Below are positions 45,748 through 45,975 of a stretch of DNA of 45,975 nucleotides, in pieces. Origin of the DNA: Planctomycetaceae bacterium. GTDB taxonomy: Bacteria; Planctomycetota; Planctomycetia; Pirellulales; Pirellulaceae. The translations under genes were made by a program, and so were the position numbers. A model generated the notes under the pieces. That model made no database searches. It was not told where the DNA came from and was given only the letters and a program-made list of their open reading frames with translations. How positions within the stretch are numbered: the first letter of the stretch is position 1; every line of letters starts with the position of its first letter. The stretch spans positions 1 through 45,975 of the forward strand of contig CANHVO010000012.1 of assembly GCA_947463915.1 (NCBI GenBank). Direction: 5' to 3'.

Positions 45748-45975
45748 CTAGTTGGCTGACGGGCCGCGACCGATTTGGCGACGGATGGGGGCACCATTCG
45801 CTGCTTTACCTGTCGCCTTGGTACTGTAGATACCGCCGACTTCAGCGTCTAAGCATCGACCGACAGCCCACTCTCGCAATCGCTGGACGGATTCCGCAGA
45901 CGTTACCGCCACCGGAACCACGTTCTGGGCAGCTTGGCCAAGTGGAATATCGAGCAAAGCCGCTAGTCGACAGCA
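45748..45975 (-). CDS. partial hypothetical protein, 5' end beyond window
   Basis: The frame that ends at 45748 is open to the right edge without a stop, so the start is probably outside. The visible 75 residues include PVAVTSAESVQRLREWAV and a Gly/Ala-rich ending. No family is recognised. Its stop lies 10 nt before the next gene's GTG. Confidence 0.55.
   Translation of the reverse strand, partial: CCRLAALLDIPLGQAAQNVVPVAVTSAESVQRLREWAVGRCLDAEVGGIYSTKATGKAANGAPIRRQIGRGPSAN

Noticed and set aside
1-45975. CRISPR array, tRNA or rRNA genes
   Set aside because: No regularly spaced repeats and no cloverleaf or rRNA-like segments were recognised on either strand.

Overview
The window looks like a chromosome segment of a planctomycete, most likely Pirellulales (Rhodopirellula or Pirellula relatives). 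The evidence is the protein repertoire: several large Ser/Thr kinases, one followed by an nSTAND NTPase and a C-terminal formylglycine-generating-enzyme (FGE/SUMF1-like) domain, an ECF sigma factor paired with a kinase, a dockerin-like secreted-protein tail, a four-helix-bundle protein and RadC-like genes. No rRNA, tRNA, CRISPR array, transposase or reverse transcriptase was found. All family names come from reading motifs by eye; no database search was run.

Layout. (1) 1-5204, minus: a porin-like beta-barrel followed 3 nt later by a large multiheme cytochrome c (10 CxxCH motifs in view, 3' end off the window), a plausible outer-membrane electron-transfer pair. (2) 5.4-6.5 kb: a doubtful frameshifted secreted ORF and a small zinc-ribbon protein. 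(3) 6.6-17.6 kb: an intact 1604-aa kinase / nSTAND / TM / repeat / FGE protein, a dead four-helix-bundle gene, an orphan FGE tail, and a second kinase-nSTAND-FGE gene with one nonsense codon and four frameshifts. The FGE tails have equal spacing and a diversified interior that recalls variable regions of diversity-generating retroelements (DGRs). (4) 18.1-20.0 kb: a 94-aa protein and a HemN-like radical SAM enzyme.

(5) 20.4-30.5 kb holds the most interesting locus. A kinase with a DUF4384-like tail overlaps a TPR-CHAT protease gene by 11 nt. Two envelope-protein genes lie upstream on the same strand, and two apparent paralogs of these lie downstream on the opposite strand. Kinase sensing or gating, CHAT proteolysis and matched secreted or membrane partners suggest an undescribed signalling or defence module; this is inference. 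(6) 31.0-37.5 kb: a secreted repeat protein, a VWA protein, and an ECF sigma factor with a tandem kinase/pseudokinase gene. (7) 37.6-39.7 kb is a gene graveyard: a dockerin-type tail, a brxC (BREX) fragment with two frameshifts, and an alpha/beta-hydrolase remnant. (8) 40.2-45.98 kb, minus: two or more operons, ended by clear hairpins, with a sliding-clamp-like protein and a shorter relative, a RadC/JAMM protein, a coiled-coil protein and a lipoprotein. This content suggests an integrated element or plasmid-like region running off the right edge.

By eye, the 18-33 kb part is more AT-rich than the flanks (one sampled 60-base line at 22501 has 27 G+C; one at 44101 has 35), consistent with an accessory origin for the central module.
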